Of a stretch of DNA of 64,000 nt, positions 19,497 to 28,596 are shown in pieces. The position numbers and the translations under genes are program-made. This stretch comes from Leishmania donovani (Eukaryota > Euglenozoa > Kinetoplastea > Trypanosomatida > Trypanosomatidae), in assembly GCF_000227135.1 (NCBI RefSeq), contig NC_018231.1:104637-168636 (forward strand), in the 5' to 3' direction. Under the pieces are notes generated by a model. It saw only the letters and a program-made list of their open reading frames with translations. It did not search any database and was not told where the DNA came from. Each line of letters starts with the position of its first letter. Within the stretch, counting starts at the first letter, position 1.

Positions 19497-21000
19497 GTCA
19501 ACTCCTGGATGGCGCTGCGCAAACGCTCGCCGCGGCAGTGCGCGCGTCTGTGCCACCCATGTGCTGGGCAGGGCGCCCGCGCGGGTCGTGTGTGTCTCCC
19601 TCGGGCCCCCGCTGTCCACCGGTGGGTGGCCCCGAGGCGGCCTGCGAGGCGGAGGGGTGGGGGGGGGCCGAGTTTGAGGGGCAGGGAGGCCGCGTGCTCA
19701 GCCGACCGGGTCGGCACACCGCCACCACACGCGTGTCTGCCGCCCCCTCGCTCCCCGAGTTGGATCCCGGGGCGACCCCGGGAGAAGGAGGGTTGGCGCG
19801 CCCGGTTTTTACACCGGGAAAAGGCCCGCGCAAGAAAAAAACACTTTTTTCGCACCCACCATCCGACTTTTCAGGTGAAGAAAGGACTACGAAGGCCAGG
19901 GGCTACGCGGGCGGAGGCCAACGGGGTAATAGCGCAGGAAAAAAACTGATGAAAAGACGGGTGCTTTGTGACGGACCAGCCTCGTTCAAATAGCAGGCGC
20001 TTTTTCTAGCGCATAAAAAACTGCGGCGTTTGCTGCGAAAGCGGCCTGTTTTTGATTTGTTGAGACTTAAAACGACATTTGTCTTTACAGCTGCCGAAGC
20101 ATATTTATCTTGGATTATTTAGCTTTTTGGGATTTTTGCGGTTAGGGAAAAAGAGAAGAATATTGACAATGCTATTTTTTGGCATGCCTGGTGCATGTTT
20201 CAAATGCGTTGGTTGCCCTGGGTTTTTTTTTGGGTGGTGAGGGTGTCGAAAAACAGGTCTTTGGCGTGGCGGTCTTCTAAAAAGCAAACGCTATTTTTAG
20301 AAACTGCAGGGCGGGGTCAAGAAACACACGGGCGCGTTGCGCCACCACCGCCCGGTATCCCGCCGTGGCGTTGTTTTTCCTTGCCGCTTTGGCCCCCGCG
20401 GTGCCGGGAAGAGGTGTGCAGCAAAGAGTTTCAGGTTTACATTTTCTTTCGGAGAACATTGTGGTGCCGCTTCGCTGCCGTTTTTGGTAAGACCGGTCAG
20501 GGGGGTTTCGGGGCACATGCGCCCCCGCGGCGGGGTTCTTTCCGGGGCGTAGGGCCCAGCGGCCAGTTACCCTTTTTGGGAAAACCCCCCTTTTCTTTAG
20601 GCGGCGCTCTTCGAAGTGGCAAGTTTTAGTAAAATCTAGGGTTTTGTGAAGCGCGGAGACCCTGGAGGGGGATATTGTTTTGCGAATGTGTGTGTGCCGC
20701 GGCTTTTTTGCCACGCTGGCCCTGGCGGGTGGTCCCAAAGGGGGCCCCACCGCCCGGCATTGCGAAAGGGCGCCCCGGAAACAAAAAGGGCGCGGCCAGG
20801 GCCCTTGCCGCGCCAAGGGGCTTGGCGCTTTAAAAGCCACATGGAATAAACCGGGCGTGCTGCGTGACTTGGTTGGCCTTTGCTGTGGTTTACAAAGCGT
20901 TTCGAAACCAAAGCCCTTTTGGCCTTCCGGGGCCGCGCTTGTCTTGGGGGGTATCCGCCGCGCTTGCGCTTCCTAAAAACCCCCCCTGTGGGGGGGGGGG

Positions 21001-21099
21001 NNNNNNNNNNNNNNNNNNNNNNNNNNNNNNNNNNNNNNNNNNNNNNNNNNNNNNNNNNNNNNNNNNNNNNNNNNNNNNNNNNNNNNNNNNNNNNNNNNN
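21001..21099. other. Assembly gap 2 (99 N)
   Basis: The gap opens inside a G homopolymer (11 G before it, 4 G after it), so a homopolymer or structure probably blocked sequencing. Confidence 0.95.
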
Positions 21100-23544
21100 G
21101 GGGTTGGCCGCCCCAAAAACCTAACGGCGGCCCCTGGGCTTTCCGCGGTGCAGCGTTTTCCCCGCCAAGGTGGTTTTCGCCCGCCACCCGCCGAAAAGCC
21201 GCGGGCGGCGGGAGGCCCGCGCGGGGTAGCCGTGTTCCCGGCGCCTCCTTTTCCCCTGGCCAGAAAGCCGCTTGGTTGACGAAAAGCCACCGCGGTTGCG
21301 CCGTGTCCTTTTGAAAAAGGAAAGTTTTTGAAACACACGAAGGCAGATGCCTTGACAAATATTTGTCGCTGAAAGCATGCTGCGGTGCTTTGGAAATACT
21401 GTTAACGACCCGTGCCGAAAGTTGCGCAAGCTGGGTCTCGCATTTGGCGTCCTCCTTTGGAAAAGCGCTTTTTTCGATAAGCGGTGGCGTTCTCGATGCG
21501 ACACCACTTTTGCCGCAGCTTTGGTGCGGATTGAAATGTGTTTTTTTCGCACTCCAGGCTGTCTTCCGCGACGCCTTTGAAGAGGCCCCACGTGTGGCAA
21601 AAGCCACACTTTTGAAGCTTCGCGGCGCGCCTTTGTTTGCATACGGCTGGTTCTCTTTTCCCCCTGGCTAGGCGCATTGCCGATGGGCTCGCTAGTTCCG
21701 CCTGCTTTTTTTTCATGGGGACCCGCCGCCCTCCTTCGCCACGGCCCTCGGGCGCCGCTTTCCCTCCTTTTCCCACGCCCAGAGCGCGGCTGACAGAAAG
21801 AGTCGAAAATAAATTTAGCATGCAAACGGCCAAGTAAAGATAATCCCCTTAGATGGGCTGCAATCCTTCCCGGCTTTCGCTCCGTTTCGGGGTGCTTGGG
21901 GCGTGATCCCCTTCGCGGAGCCAAATGGTGGGGGCAACCCTTTTCTTTCCCATGACCGGGCTTTGTTTGGAAGGAGGGGGGGGGGGGCGGCAAGGCCGTT
22001 ACTTTCAGGGCGGGCCCCGGCGCTTTCGGCGGCCCACCTTTCAAAGCGGATAACCCCAAACCACCCAGGAATCGGGAAACGGCCGGCTGATCAAATTCGG
22101 GGGATCGCGTGGCCCGTCGGTGTCTTCGTGTGTGGGTGGGGAAAAGGTGCGCGCCCATCAGGAAAACAGCCTTCAGAACTTCGGGAAGGGAAAGCGCCGG
22201 GAAGAGCATGTGGCCCAGGAGTCCGCGGGCGTATGTGCCACACTGGGTGTAAATAGGCGACAAAAATGAACCTTTTTATGCACTGGGGAAGCTTTGGCTC
22301 GGGGATAAACGCGAAAAAAGAAAGGGGCAAACGAAAAGGCAAGATAACAAATAAAGCGGTAAGGGCAAACCTGCCCAGTGTGCGCGGCGATGGGTGAGAA
22401 AGTTACCAAAGGGGGAGGTAAAGAAGAGAGGGATAGAAAACGTGCCAGGCCGAATGCCCTGTCCACGCCAGAATTCGAATGAAAATATCCCATGGGTGTG
22501 GGCGCTGGCAAAAACGCATGGCCCGCAAAGGTGATCTACACGCTTTCCGCCCTCCTGCGCTTAGCGTGGGGGCAGGGGCGTATAAATCCTCGTGGGCGTG
22601 TGGTCTGAAGATTTGTGGGTTTCTTTTCCTTGGGCTTGCGTCTGGGTTGGGAAAACGGTGTGTGTGTGTGGGGGGGGCTTCTTGGGAGAGACGTGTGCGT
22701 TGTGGCTTCCATGTTGCGCGGGTAAAGGGTGGGGTGGCCAGAAGGGGTTGTTGGGGTTCCGGGGTGGGTGGCGCTGGGTCATGGGTCCGCGCGTCGCGGC
22801 CGTTTCTTTGACCCTGGGAAGGGGCATGGTGATTTTCTGGTTGGCTTCTGCTTGAAAGCCTGCGAAAATCCAAGCGGGTTGTGGGCGATCTCTGGTCTTT
22901 CTTCGCCACCCACAGGGCTGTGAAACATCAAAGGGAAACGGAGTTACGGGCGCTGGCTGTCTGCACGCGGAAGCCTTTTGCCACGAGGTGCGTGCTCTTC
23001 TCGGATTGGCTTGTTTTCCTTTCGTGTTTTCATCTTGGCTTCGTTTCGGTTTGTTTTCCGTATGTTTCCAGCGTGTCCGTGCTGTTTTCGTTTGGGGGTG
23101 ATCGCTGCGAAGGCTGCTGCGGGGGGGGCCCTCCGTGACCTTTTGGCGCTCCATCGGCGGGCTCTACCGCTTGTGCGCGGGGGCTTCTTTCCGATGGCCC
23201 GCGTGCTTTTTCCGCCCGCAACCACTCCCCATCTGACTGGTCGGGGTGGGAAGCCGGGGTGATCGATAATCTAGAAACGATGGAAAGGGGGGCGCTATGG
23301 GTTGTTTGCGCAGGCGATGGGGGCGGGGCTGTTTTGGGCAGTCCAAACGGCTCGCCGACGAACCGGGGGAGGAGGGCCGCGAGGGTGGCTTTCGGCGCTG
23401 GCGTCGGCAATGCCGTGGTGACGGCGTTTTTCCGCGAGGCCCGGGCAACAACGCAGGCGTTCAGGGTTTTCTTCGTGGGGGTGGCTGCGCATCCGCGGTG
23501 CGGCTTGGTGGGGTTCGAAATGGCGTGGGTACCTAAGTTTCCTG

Positions 23545-23814
23545 GCTTTTCGGTTTGGTCGGCGTGTTGGTTTTGGGTGAGGGGGTTTGGGCGGCCCTGC
23601 GCGGCGGGGGGTAGGGCCCCCTTTGTGTGCCGCCCGGGCAGGCGGGGCTGTTTTTTTTCGAAAAACCCGCGGGTGGGTTTTCCCTGTGGCGTCGTCGGCT
23701 GTGGGCTTCCCGCTTCGCTGTGTGGGTGGGCTGCGTGTTTTTTCGCTTTGCGTTCGGCGGGGCGCTGGTGGTTGGGTTGGCGCAGCCCGCTGGCGGGTGG
23801 GGGTGGGGGTGGCG
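23545..23814. repeat. Direct repeat unit, copy 1 (truncated by gap 3)
   Basis: These 270 bp are identical by eye to 24,461-24,730. The 160-bp right part is also identical to 23,997-24,156. Confidence 0.8.
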
Positions 23815-23913
23815 NNNNNNNNNNNNNNNNNNNNNNNNNNNNNNNNNNNNNNNNNNNNNNNNNNNNNNNNNNNNNNNNNNNNNNNNNNNNNNNNNNNNNN
23901 NNNNNNNNNNNNN
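23815..23913. other. Assembly gap 3 (99 N)
   Basis: The gap starts within a G-rich element and ends in sequence (23,914-23,996) that is duplicated at 24,189-24,271. Confidence 0.95.
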
Positions 23914-23996
23914 GCCGCGCGCGGCAAGCGGGGTTTCAGGGAAACGCGGGGGCCGAGGAGGTCGCTTTCGGCCGCGTTTTGCCACAGGCACGCAGA

Positions 23997-24460
23997 TTTT
24001 CGAAAAACCCGCGGGTGGGTTTTCCCTGTGGCGTCGTCGGCTGTGGGCTTCCCGCTTCGCTGTGTGGGTGGGCTGCGTGTTTTTTCGCTTTGCGTTCGGC
24101 GGGGCGCTGGTGGTTGGGTTGGCGCAGCCCGCTGGCGGGTGGGGGTGGGGGTGGCGGGCCGCACCCGCGCGCCCCTCGCGGCGCCCAAGCCGCGCGCGGC
24201 AAGCGGGGTTTCAGGGAAACGCGGGGGCCGAGGAGGTCGCTTTCGGCCGCGTTTTGCCACAGGCACGCAGAGAAGGGCAGACGGGGCGTCTGCAAACGGC
24301 GGCCGCCAAAGTCCAGCTGGCGCCCCCCTCGCGCACGGACGGTGAACACCCACACCCGCACGCGAAGACAGGGCCATCGAGCACGCGAAGGGGATATCAT
24401 TTGTTGTCCAACGCGTGTGGTGGCGGTGTGCCCACCCGGTCGGCTGAGCGCGCGGCCCCC
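23997..24460. repeat. Direct repeat unit, copy 2
   Basis: These 464 bp are identical by eye to 24,571-25,034. The tandem arrangement with perfect identity suggests either a very recent duplication or an assembly artefact. Confidence 0.8.
24137..24158 (+). other. Potential G-quadruplex
   Basis: The pattern is GGG-T-GGGGG-T-GGGGG-TGGC-GGG, four G-runs of at least three with loops of one to four bases. The same motif recurs at 24,711-24,732 and is cut by gap 3 in copy 1. Confidence 0.55.
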
Positions 24461-25126
24461 GCTTTTCGGTTTGGTCGGCGTGTTGGTTTTGGGTGAGGGG
24501 GTTTGGGCGGCCCTGCGCGGCGGGGGGTAGGGCCCCCTTTGTGTGCCGCCCGGGCAGGCGGGGCTGTTTTTTTTCGAAAAACCCGCGGGTGGGTTTTCCC
24601 TGTGGCGTCGTCGGCTGTGGGCTTCCCGCTTCGCTGTGTGGGTGGGCTGCGTGTTTTTTCGCTTTGCGTTCGGCGGGGCGCTGGTGGTTGGGTTGGCGCA
24701 GCCCGCTGGCGGGTGGGGGTGGGGGTGGCGGGCCGCACCCGCGCGCCCCTCGCGGCGCCCAAGCCGCGCGCGGCAAGCGGGGTTTCAGGGAAACGCGGGG
24801 GCCGAGGAGGTCGCTTTCGGCCGCGTTTTGCCACAGGCACGCAGAGAAGGGCAGACGGGGCGTCTGCAAACGGCGGCCGCCAAAGTCCAGCTGGCGCCCC
24901 CCTCGCGCACGGACGGTGAACACCCACACCCGCACGCGAAGACAGGGCCATCGAGCACGCGAAGGGGATATCATTTGTTGTCCAACGCGTGTGGTGGCGG
25001 TGTGCCCACCCGGTCGGCTGAGCGCGCGGCCCCCCTGCCCCTCCGCCTCGCAGGCCGCCTCGGGGCCACCCACCGGTGGACAGCGGGGGCCCGAGGGAGA
25101 CACACACGACCCGCGCGGGCGCCCTG
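24404..25126 (-). repeat. SIDER2-like family member in minus orientation (part 1)
   Basis: Read on the minus strand, 25,126 down to 24,404 carries the same boxes as 19,310-19,735: the gcgcccgcgcgggtcg block, the tccaccggtggg block, and gctcagccgaccggg followed by the ccaccacacgcgt stretch. Against the left copy there is an indel of roughly 27 nt and a few substitutions, so this is a distinct copy and not just a re-used read. Confidence 0.6.
24461..25034. repeat. Direct repeat unit, copy 3 (complete)
   Basis: This is the longest copy. Its first 270 bp equal copy 1 and its last 464 bp equal copy 2, so it is probably the true single-copy sequence from which the two partial copies derive. Confidence 0.75.
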
Positions 25127-25225
25127 NNNNNNNNNNNNNNNNNNNNNNNNNNNNNNNNNNNNNNNNNNNNNNNNNNNNNNNNNNNNNNNNNNNNNNNNNN
25201 NNNNNNNNNNNNNNNNNNNNNNNNN
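25127..25225. other. Assembly gap 4 (99 N)
   Basis: The 226 bp to its right (25,226-25,451) are identical to 25,624-25,849, and the left flank matches 25,453-25,504. The gap is therefore likely an unmerged overlap. Confidence 0.95.
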
Positions 25226-25451
25226 ATGGGGGGGGAGGGGCTCTGCCTGGCCTCCTCCCACGCGCTCACGGAGTGGGGGGTGGGGGCGCACCGGAACTTG
25301 GAATAGCACGCGCGCACACACGCTCTGAGGGGTGTTCCCCCCTCGACGTCAACGGGGCGAGGCGTGTGTGTGTGTTGCTGCGCCTCTGTCGGGGGTGGAT
25401 GCGGTAGAGCGAGGGGGAGGGGACGAGGAGGAGACGAAAACCGCGAAAGAG
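25226..25451. repeat. 226-bp exact duplicate of 25,624-25,849
   Basis: It starts with atgggggggga and ends with cgaaaaccgcgaaagag in both copies. The abrupt junction at 25,452, where repeat-family sequence begins, looks like a mis-join. Confidence 0.85.
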
Positions 25452-25452
25452 C

Positions 25453-25617
25453 GGTGGACAGCGGGGGCCCGAGGGAGACACACACGACCCGCGCGGGCGC
25501 CCTGCCCAGCACATGGGTGGCACAGACGCGCGCACTGCCGCGGCGAGCGTTTGCGCAGCGCCATCCAAGAGTTGACCCTGTCGTCGTGAGGGGTGGTGCG
25601 GCAATGGGGGAATGGTG
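25453..25617 (-). repeat. SIDER2-like family member in minus orientation (part 2); right arm of inverted repeat
   Basis: This is the reverse complement of 19,201-19,365 with one visible mismatch. Together with the left copy it forms inverted repeats about 6 kb apart around the strand switch. Confidence 0.75.
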
Positions 25618-26001
25618 GCAGGGATGGGGGGGGAGGGGCTCTGCCTGGCCTCCTCCCACGCGCTCACGGAGTGGGGGGTGGGGGCGCACCGGAACTTGGA
25701 ATAGCACGCGCGCACACACGCTCTGAGGGGTGTTCCCCCCTCGACGTCAACGGGGCGAGGCGTGTGTGTGTGTTGCTGCGCCTCTGTCGGGGGTGGATGC
25801 GGTAGAGCGAGGGGGAGGGGACGAGGAGGAGACGAAAACCGCGAAAGAGGGAGGGCGAAGGGAGGCGCGGGTGAGAAGGGGGGGGGGCGAAAGAAAACCA
25901 CGCAAAACGAAACGGTGATTTGTACACGTGTGCGGGGCACTGGTGCGGGTGTACGCGGACAGCCGATGCATTGCATGCAGAGCTGCGTGCAGGCGCGTCC
26001 G

Positions 26002-26130
26002 AAAAAAAAAAAAAAAAAAAAAAAAAAAAAANNNNNNNNNNNNNNNNNNNNNNNNNNNNNNNNNNNNNNNNNNNNNNNNNNNNNNNNNNNNNNNNNNNNN
26101 NNNNNNNNNNNNNNNNNNNNNNNNNNNNNN
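26002..26130. other. Poly(A) run of 30 followed by assembly gap 5 (99 N)
   Basis: Thirty A residues (26,002-26,031) run into 99 N (26,032-26,130). The run could be a retroposon tail or a homopolymer at which the read failed; the missing right side prevents a decision. Confidence 0.85.
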
Positions 26131-27822
26131 CAAAGCTTCTTTGCCGCCCGTTCTTGTTGGAAAGCCCATCCCAACCCCCCCCCCCCCCTCCCCCCCACAC
26201 CTCCCCATAAACACACGAAGGAAGATAGCAACAAAAGGGGGAAAGCCACCTCTGCGGAGGAGCGTCTCTCTGTGTGTGCGGGGGTTGTGGGTGTGTGTGT
26301 TGGGGGGAGGGGGGCGGACGTTAAGAAGGTGGACGGCCACGAAACACACAGACGTCGCTGGCAGCCGCACCACCGCAGCGGCATTCAAAGAAAGTGAGCG
26401 AGCTGTGAACCACAATCCAGGCGACAGCAGCGATGTACAAACATGGACGTGTTTGTGCATGTGTGGCGTGTGCGCTCTTCGTTCCCTCTCCTCCTCACCG
26501 ACAGCCACAGAAGGGAATGGCACGCAAAGGTGCATACACCAACCCAAGCCCTGGTAAGGGAGGGGAGAGGGGCAACGGGAACAGAACGCACGCGGGCCAC
26601 TCATGCGCGCACCGTCGCACGGCCACCCGACGCGAACACACAGCGACGGCGGGAAAACGATGAGGAGGGGGAGAACCCCCCCTCCCCCCGAAAAAAAGGA
26701 AGCCGGAAAACCATCTTGACGGAGCTGATGTAGCCGAACACACATCTACACACTCCTACACAAAAGCTACCGGCAAGTAAGGCAAGACACGTGAGGCTCC
26801 GACATCCCCCGCCCACACGCGGAGGAGTGGTAAGGGGAGGGGGAGGAGGAGGAGAGGTCCACCGGAGATGATGATACGAAAACACAGCAGCGTACACGCA
26901 ACAAGAGCGCGCGCGCGCGTCCTCCCGAATCAAGACGCGCACTTTCATACATTCGTCACGGTAGTTCTTTACACAGTAGAACCGAAGAGAGGCAAGAGCG
27001 AGAGAGCTAGAAAGAGAACCATGTACACATGCAATCACAGACAGGCAGACACAGACACATACATGTGTGGTCGCACAGACACACCACCGATGACGAGTAT
27101 ATTGTGTCTGCGTGTGTGTGTTTGTGTGCGGAGGAGGGCAACCAAGTCACGTAAACCATCGCAAAACGCTCGGAAACACACACACACACACAAACACATG
27201 CACACGTGTGAACAGAGAAAACGAAGACACTAACTGACGATGCGAGAAAGGAGATGTATAAAACACACGCAGGCGCAGGAGGAGGGGGAGGGGGGAAGGT
27301 AGACAGGTGGGCGAGTATCAATGAGTTGGGGTGGGGCCGACATGGTCGTGATGGTGGCGGAAAGGGGGGGGCATGGGTGGCTTACGTAACCACATATACA
27401 CACAAAAACAAGAATACACGCCTCTGCATCGCATGCGCGGAAAGCTCAAAGCCAAGACGGACGTAATGAGGTGGTGTGTATGGGTGGATGGATGGGTAAA
27501 AGGGAATGACAGGGAAAGAAGGCGGTACATATGTGCGTGTCTGTATGTGCAAGAGTTAATGATCTGCTGTATATATGTATTTTGTGTGACAGTTTCCGTT
27601 TTACGAACCGCTGCCAGGGGTGAGGGAGGAGGGGGGGAGGGGGGCGGCTCCACTGGAAGGTAACACAACACGAAGAGGCCGGCGGGCCCTTCCCACTCAC
27701 CACTTTTCCATCTTTCACAGCGCCTTAGCCATCTTGGGCACCACGCTCTCTCCTTTATCCTCTTTCCTTTTGAGATATCTGGTGCTCTAGTCGCCACCGG
27801 TGGAGCCCGTCACGCCACGGCT
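26131..27822. other. Spacer / 3' UTR side of the minus cluster
   Basis: Ordinary Leishmania-like spacer resumes here: a C-run near 26,176-26,195, CA-rich tracts at 27,176-27,205 and purine-rich tracts on the plus strand (pyrimidine-rich on the coding strand). No gene is supported. Confidence 0.65.
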
Positions 27823-28596
27823 TCAAGAAGACGAGCCGTCGGACTGACTCTCCGACCCAGAGGAGGACGAGCGGCGCGAGGTGAAAAGCGAGCTACCGTC
27901 AGACTTGTTGCTGTCCGTGTGGCTGGTGCCATAGCTTCTGAAGGAGCCGTTGTGAGTCGTGAGCTCGCTGTCCTCGTCGCCTGCGTCGTCGAACTGCTTC
28001 CTCTTGCAACAGAGGCAGCAAACAGCGACCGTCACGACGACGGCGACCACTACCACAACGATGAGAATGCTCCACCAGGGGAACCTCTTGCCGGGTGGAC
28101 TGTAGTCTGTTTGGTTCTCGTATTTGCAGACTACTGGGTAGTTGTCGTAACCGGTGGCGCTGATGAGTCCCTTATCCGTGGTGCTGTAGACCACGTGCCT
28201 GTAGGTGGTGTGCGCCCCCGTTGGGTTTCCGGTTGCCCACTGGCTGCTGTTCATGAGCATCTCGATGACTTCGTCGCCCTCGTAGACGAACCAGGTCCAC
28301 CTCCTGTCGGCGTTCAGGTACGCGCTCACGTACGCGTGGGTCACCTTCTTTTCACTCATGAGATTGGCAACAAGGGCCGTCATGGTTGCTGTGTACATAG
28401 CCACCGGGGTACTGCCAGCCTGCGTCGCTGCGCAGACCTGCTGAAGCTGACCGAAGGTGGTGAAGGGAATCGAGTCACTAGGCGCAAGCAGCATATCAGC
28501 AGACGCGATGCTGGCAGCGAGGCACATGGCAAGTGCCAAGAGCACCGCCATCATGGACGGAAGCGAGGCGGAGCACCAGAGGAGCTGCAAGTGCAT
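27823..28596 (-). CDS. Small type I membrane protein with a C-type-lectin-like ectodomain
   Basis: The protein has 257 residues. Residues 1-33 form a signal peptide (hydrophobic MMAVLLALAMCLAA, cleavage near SIASA). The ectodomain, about residues 48-160, has the marks of a compact C-type-lectin-like fold: an early Cys (QQVCAAT), an aromatic core (RRWTWFVYEG), a W-x-x-G-x-P turn (WATGNPTG) and a closing strand YPVVCKYE. Similar closing strands (AYTCQYR, FLCSYL) occur in the giant protein at 42,955-55,350. A transmembrane helix (about 173-197, WWSILIVVVVVAVVV) leads into a Cys-rich juxtamembrane stretch and a 60-residue Ser/Asp-rich tail. Surface location follows; ligand unknown. The open frame begins at 28,614 with TTG; 28,596 is the first ATG. 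It is the last gene of the minus cluster before the strand switch. Confidence 0.75.
   Translation of the reverse strand: MHLQLLWCSASLPSMMAVLLALAMCLAASIASADMLLAPSDSIPFTTFGQLQQVCAATQAGSTPVAMYTATMTALVANLMSEKKVTHAYVSAYLNADRRWTWFVYEGDEVIEMLMNSSQWATGNPTGAHTTYRHVVYSTTDKGLISATGYDNYPVVCKYENQTDYSPPGKRFPWWSILIVVVVVAVVVTVAVCCLCCKRKQFDDAGDEDSELTTHNGSFRSYGTSHTDSNKSDGSSLFTSRRSSSSGSESQSDGSSS

Larger units (their letters stand above)
19199..19750 (+). repeat. Member of the SIDER2-like family; left copy of an inverted pair
   Basis: Bases 19,201-19,365 match the reverse complement of 25,453-25,617 over about 165 nt with one visible difference (ctcctgg against ctcttgg). The downstream part (19,640-19,735) matches the reverse complement of 24,410-25,060 with an indel. 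It also resembles 1-210. The copy is interrupted by a gap whose two flanks duplicate each other. Confidence 0.65.
20000..25000. other. A-depleted, G/T-rich arm
   Basis: The plus strand is G/T-rich with few A over much of this stretch, most clearly at 22,600-22,850 and 23,580-24,160. The line 23,701-23,760 contains no A. This mirrors the T-poor left arm, so both incoming transcripts would be A/C-rich and U-poor. Two gaps lie inside. Confidence 0.65.
16776..27822. other. Convergent strand-switch region, 11 kb without a supported gene
   Basis: Plus-strand genes end at 16,775 and minus-strand genes end at 27,823, so two polycistronic units run into each other here. Such places are where RNA polymerase II terminates in Leishmania and Trypanosoma, often with base J. 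Between about 16,900 and 25,000 the sequence loses the microsatellites seen elsewhere and becomes strongly skewed: T-poor on the left and A-poor on the right. Many short C, G and A homopolymers occur. Long open frames here, up to about 600 codons across N-runs, reflect scarce stop codons rather than genes. No tRNA or rRNA gene was recognised. Five gaps and exact duplications make the assembly doubtful. From about 26,130 the sequence returns to ordinary spacer. Confidence 0.8.

Noticed and set aside
20130..20150. gcggttaggga, telomere-like hexamer
   Set aside because: It is a single occurrence and not an array, so it gives no evidence for a telomere or chromosome end.
21121..22263. Minus-strand open frame of 380 codons
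   Set aside because: It lies in the A-depleted arm where minus-strand stop codons are rare by composition. The translation has no domain-like pattern, and parallel frames are open as well.
23512..23524. ggggttcgaaatg, B-box-like
   Set aside because: No cloverleaf can be drawn around it and it lies in unreliable sequence.
23295..25103. Minus-strand open frame of about 600 codons
   Set aside because: It runs through an N gap and exact duplicates, and repeats the same peptide blocks because of the duplicated DNA. It is an artefact of composition and assembly.
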